Shown here: in pieces, positions 4,691-7,355 of the stretch
Layout: each line of letters begins with the position of its first letter
Numbering within the stretch: the stretch's first letter is position 1
Position numbers and translations under genes: made by a program
Assembly: GCA_964633715.1 (NCBI GenBank)
Contig: CAZWHQ010000095.1
Coordinates: 1 to 7,355 of the forward strand
Reading direction: 5' to 3'
DNA: 7,355 nucleotides
Origin: JAUWVG01 sp964633715
Lineage (GTDB): Bacteria; Acidobacteriota; Aminicenantia; Aminicenantales; Aminicenantaceae
Notes under the pieces: generated by a model
Databases searched by the model: none
What the model was told of the DNA's origin: nothing
What the model saw: the letters and a program-made list of their open reading frames with translations, nothing else

Positions 4691-7204
4691 CTAATTCTTC
4701 AGGAATTTAACCAGGCTGAGCCGCAGTTCGAAATCGCCGTACCCGCGTGTGCCGCAGACAATAAGCCCATCTTCGACTTCTACGATGGATGCGGGGTGAT
4801 AGTCAAAGCCGGACTGCGTGAATGTTTTTTCCCATTGCAGAGTTCCCCCCGCGTCGATATTGACAAGGTAAATGCCGGATCCGGATGAACCCTCCATGTT
4901 CCATTCTCCGGCAGCAAAGAGGCCTCCCCCTGCGGCCTCGATGATGTAAACGCCGGATTCAGCCGCGTTTGTTCCAAAGGAATGGATCCATACCTCCTCG
5001 CCTGATTCATCGGTCCGGACGATGTAGAGATCGCCGTTTTCGTCCTGAGCTGATTCAGTCACACCTGCGGCGGCAAAACCGCCGTCCTGCAGCTCGATAA
5101 CGAAAGACCCGCTTTCCTTTCTGGGGCCTCCGAAAGTCTTTTCCCAAACCTTGGAACCCTGGGCATCGAATTTGACCAGAAAAAGCTCCTTGAATCCGCT
5201 CCCTGCATACTGGACTTCTCCGGTCAGGATGTATCCTCCGGTGCTGATCGGGGAGATCCAGAAAGTTTCACTCCCGCCGCCCGCGTATACGGCCGTCTGT
5301 TCCCTCTCGCCGGTCAGCTGTCCGTTCCGGTCGATCCGGAGAATCGAAAAAGTGCCGTCTATCACAACAGGAAGATCGAATCCTCCCTCCTTTGTTTCGC
5401 GGGCCGAAAAAACCCGCTCGAATGCCGCCTGGCTTTCATAAGCGGTATCCCAGAGTTTTTCCCCATTCCGGTCAATACGGACAAGATAAATATCGGAGCT
5501 TTCTCCAAGAAACTGGGCATACATCCGCTCTCTTTCGCCGATCAGAAGCCATCCTCCGTCTGAAGCCGGGCAAATAGATTTCAGTTGTTCAGGCTGTTCT
5601 GTTCCGTAGGTGCGCTCCCAGAGCGGTATCCCGGAATCGTCCGTCCGGAGGGCGTAGAAATCAAAATCCGTGACCATCTCCGTATTAAAATTGTTTGAGT
5701 GTCCGGCTGCCAGATACCCGCCATCCTTTGTCCTCTTTACGGCCGCGCCAAAACTGGAACCGCCCTCCTCCTCTCCACCGAAATCCTTTTCCCAAACGGC
5801 TGGAGTGCTGGGAACAGACTGTGCGTCAAAGGCGGGTTCCTTTACAACGGTCTCTTGGCTAGGGACGGAACCAGAGGAGGCGGAGCCAAACCAGGCCGCT
5901 GCAGCCATGAGGATAAGGGGAATCACCCAGACCAGTATGAAGACCTTCTTCCGGCGTGATTGCCGCAAATTTCCTTTTAAGTTTTCACCGTACTTCATGC
6001 CGATGGATCGGATGATTTTGGGCTCCTCCTTTCTCGGAACTCCGGCTTTTTCCAGGGCGGCCGGAATGCTTTCGGCCCGCTTCAGGGCTTGACTTCCCAT
6101 CTGATCGGAAATCCAAAGATACCGGGTCGTGCCGTCCTTAAGCCCAATGTTTACTCCCTGGTAGGCCGTCCCGCTCAGAATCAGAGCCCGGCCCACTCCT
6201 CCCGCTGCTGCTGATCCTTTCCCGGCCATGGCCCCCAGCCAGCTCAGGATCACAAGCCATTTAGGCGGCTTTGCAACCAGCGGCTGATAAAAGGAGAGTC
6301 TGGTAAAGGGGAGCGAATCCCTGCCGTCTATTGTTTCCAGTTCCAGTCCATCGGGGTGAATCTGAAGGGAGAAAGCCCCGAACCATCCCATAAGCCAGAG
6401 CATCCACAATCCGAGCCCGGCCAAAAGATAGAAAACCGGGAGAAGGAAAACTCCCAAAGTGAAAGCCTGCAGAGTTCCTCCTGCAATCAGGATGGGCAGA
6501 GTAAAAAACGGCACCGTCACCAGAAGAGTGAGAATGTCCCCAATAATCAGCCTCCACCGGGGGTAGAAAACGGCGTTCTCCTTCCTTTTGGGACCAGGGA
6601 GAAGGAGATAGAGGGCCAATCCAGCGAGGAGAAAAACCAGGCTCAGCGGGCGGTAGGGGTGGAACATATAGTCCGGTGGTTTTGTCGAGTTAAATCCTGA
6701 ACCGAGAAGGAAATTGTTATGGCCGTAGTTCCGGTAGGTCAATTCCAGGTAGTCCTTTTTCCCGTTTCGGGAGAGAAATATGTAGGACTGCTGCAAGTCG
6801 TATGTGAAGTGGGACACAATCTGATCCATAGGCGAATCATTCCGCCGGAAAAAAAGAGTCCGGGTCGAATAATCCCAGTCCCTCTTATTGCTTGGGATAT
6901 GACGCACCCAGTCCTTGCCGGCTTCCGGCCAGCCGGTGCTGGCGGCTGTCACACCGTCGAAAAAAGCCTCCCAAACCGGACCCTCGACTTGAAGAACTTT
7001 ATCCTTAGTGATCTCGGAAATAAAATCTTCGAGAGGAAGCTGGGCCAGGTATAAGCCCCGCTCAGTCCACTGGCTTTGATTTTCCTGTTCCTCGACAAAA
7101 TCAACAAGATCGACCAGGACGACAGGTTTGAGGGAAACCCACATAAAAAGGGAAACAGCCCCCAGGATTCCAAAGACCAAAAAAACGCGGCGCCAAAGTT
7201 CCAT
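4691..7204 (-). CDS. Polytopic membrane protein with periplasmic seven-repeat beta-propeller
   Basis: 837 residues from ATG 7204, chosen over the in-frame ATG at 7261 because a strong ribosome binding site lies 7 nt upstream and the -10 box overlaps the 7261 codon. Predicted membrane segments: about 7-26, 184-203, 219-241, 245-273 and 421-440. Positive-inside cues (MELWRR, KRKEN, PRWR, RQSRRKK) put 27-183 in the periplasm, about 275-420 in the cytoplasm and everything after 441 in the periplasm. The cytoplasmic part (SLQIHPDGLELETIDGRDSL, later LKDGTTRYLWIS) resembles a bacterial PH-like fold; this is an inference. The C-terminus has seven 47-58-residue repeats beginning near W471, W529, W585, about 632 (Trp lost), W687, W739 and W791. 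Each follows W-x-x-(T/S)-(F/Y)-G...DGG(Y/F)xxAG...D(I/L)Y(L/V)V(R/K)xDxxG, typical of DGG-type propeller repeats. Such propellers usually bind ligands or partners. No enzyme motif is visible. It is transcribed alone from its own promoter. Confidence 0.85.
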   Translation of the reverse strand: MELWRRVFLVFGILGAVSLFMWVSLKPVVLVDLVDFVEEQENQSQWTERGLYLAQLPLEDFISEITKDKVLQVEGPVWEAFFDGVTAASTGWPEAGKDWVRHIPSNKRDWDYSTRTLFFRRNDSPMDQIVSHFTYDLQQSYIFLSRNGKKDYLELTYRNYGHNNFLLGSGFNSTKPPDYMFHPYRPLSLVFLLAGLALYLLLPGPKRKENAVFYPRWRLIIGDILTLLVTVPFFTLPILIAGGTLQAFTLGVFLLPVFYLLAGLGLWMLWLMGWFGAFSLQIHPDGLELETIDGRDSLPFTRLSFYQPLVAKPPKWLVILSWLGAMAGKGSAAAGGVGRALILSGTAYQGVNIGLKDGTTRYLWISDQMGSQALKRAESIPAALEKAGVPRKEEPKIIRSIGMKYGENLKGNLRQSRRKKVFILVWVIPLILMAAAAWFGSASSGSVPSQETVVKEPAFDAQSVPSTPAVWEKDFGGEEEGGSSFGAAVKRTKDGGYLAAGHSNNFNTEMVTDFDFYALRTDDSGIPLWERTYGTEQPEQLKSICPASDGGWLLIGERERMYAQFLGESSDIYLVRIDRNGEKLWDTAYESQAAFERVFSARETKEGGFDLPVVIDGTFSILRIDRNGQLTGEREQTAVYAGGGSETFWISPISTGGYILTGEVQYAGSGFKELFLVKFDAQGSKVWEKTFGGPRKESGSFVIELQDGGFAAAGVTESAQDENGDLYIVRTDESGEEVWIHSFGTNAAESGVYIIEAAGGGLFAAGEWNMEGSSGSGIYLVNIDAGGTLQWEKTFTQSGFDYHPASIVEVEDGLIVCGTRGYGDFELRLSLVKFLKN

Positions 7205-7211
7205 GATATAA

Positions 7212-7218
7212 CCCTCCT
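7212..7218 (-). promoter_or_regulatory. Ribosome binding site deciding the start of the propeller protein
   Basis: AGGAGGG on the minus strand, 7 nt before ATG 7204. The ATG at 7261 has no comparable site, so 7204 is taken as the start. Confidence 0.85.
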
Positions 7219-7256
7219 GTACTTCGTTTTTACGGGATTGAACGGTGTCGGGATGA

Positions 7257-7286
7257 ATCATAAATCAAACAAAAACGGGATGTCAA
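7257..7286 (-). promoter_or_regulatory. Sigma70-type promoter for the propeller protein gene
   Basis: Minus-strand TTGACA (7281-7286), an 18-bp spacer and TATGAT (7257-7262). The boxes and spacing are identical to those of the promoter at 3617-3646. The expected transcription start is near 7250, giving a leader of about 45 nt. The -10 box overlaps the upstream ATG at 7259-7261, which excludes that codon as start for this transcript. Confidence 0.78.
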
Positions 7287-7355
7287 TACAAGAAACTTTA
7301 CCCAAATCCACCGCCTAAATTTCATATTCCCATTTTTTAAGTTTTTCAGTGATAA

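Noticed and set aside
5670..6092. 140-codon open frame on the + strand opposite the propeller gene
   Set aside because: Antisense shadow of a well-supported membrane/propeller gene, low-complexity Pro/Ser composition, no initiation signals.
1..7355. CRISPR array, tRNA, rRNA or riboswitch
   Set aside because: No regularly spaced direct repeats, no tRNA-like cloverleaf and no recognisable riboswitch core were seen in the gaps on either strand.

Overview
This window looks like a chromosomal stretch of a free-living Gram-negative bacterium. It has consensus sigma70-type promoters, strong AGGAGG ribosome binding sites, a lipoprotein signal peptide, Sec signal peptides and a polytopic membrane protein with a large predicted periplasmic domain. 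The taxon cannot be fixed from the sequence. The mix of an F-type lectin (FTP) domain, DGG-type propeller repeats and a HigA fragment would suit a deltaproteobacterial (Desulfobacterota-like) or other environmental lineage, but that is a guess. The left ~430 bases and the 1667-1982 gap are clearly AT-rich, while the three right-hand genes are more balanced, so the left part may have a different history.

Layout, left to right: (1) 2-208 (+), the C-terminal part of a HigA/VapI-type antitoxin cut by the window edge, with signs of frame disruption in its upstream half. (2) 209-445, AT-rich gap with no firm gene. (3) 446-1666 (+), a predicted lipoprotein alpha/beta hydrolase with a complete Ser-Asp-His triad. 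(4) 1667-1982, a gene-free gap holding a possible ~160-bp MITE/REP-like relic with GGGTCA-type inverted ends. (5) 1983-3539 (-), a secreted protein with an F-type lectin domain after a proline-rich linker. (6) 3540-3654, a compact divergent promoter region: two consensus promoters back to back, whose -35 boxes form a 7-bp perfect inverted repeat. (7) 3655-4659 (+), an unrecognised exported protein whose predicted transcript begins almost at its start codon. (8) 4691-7204 (-), an 837-residue membrane protein with a periplasmic loop, a cytoplasmic region that may be PH-like, and a C-terminal seven-repeat beta-propeller. Its own promoter is at 7257-7286.

The last three genes all encode exported or envelope proteins, and each has a promoter with a perfect TTGACA -35 box. 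No catalytic domain is visible in any of the three. They may act at the cell envelope (ligand or glycan recognition, sensing, scaffolding), but the sequence does not prove a shared pathway. The hydrolase and the antitoxin fragment look like separate accessory loci.
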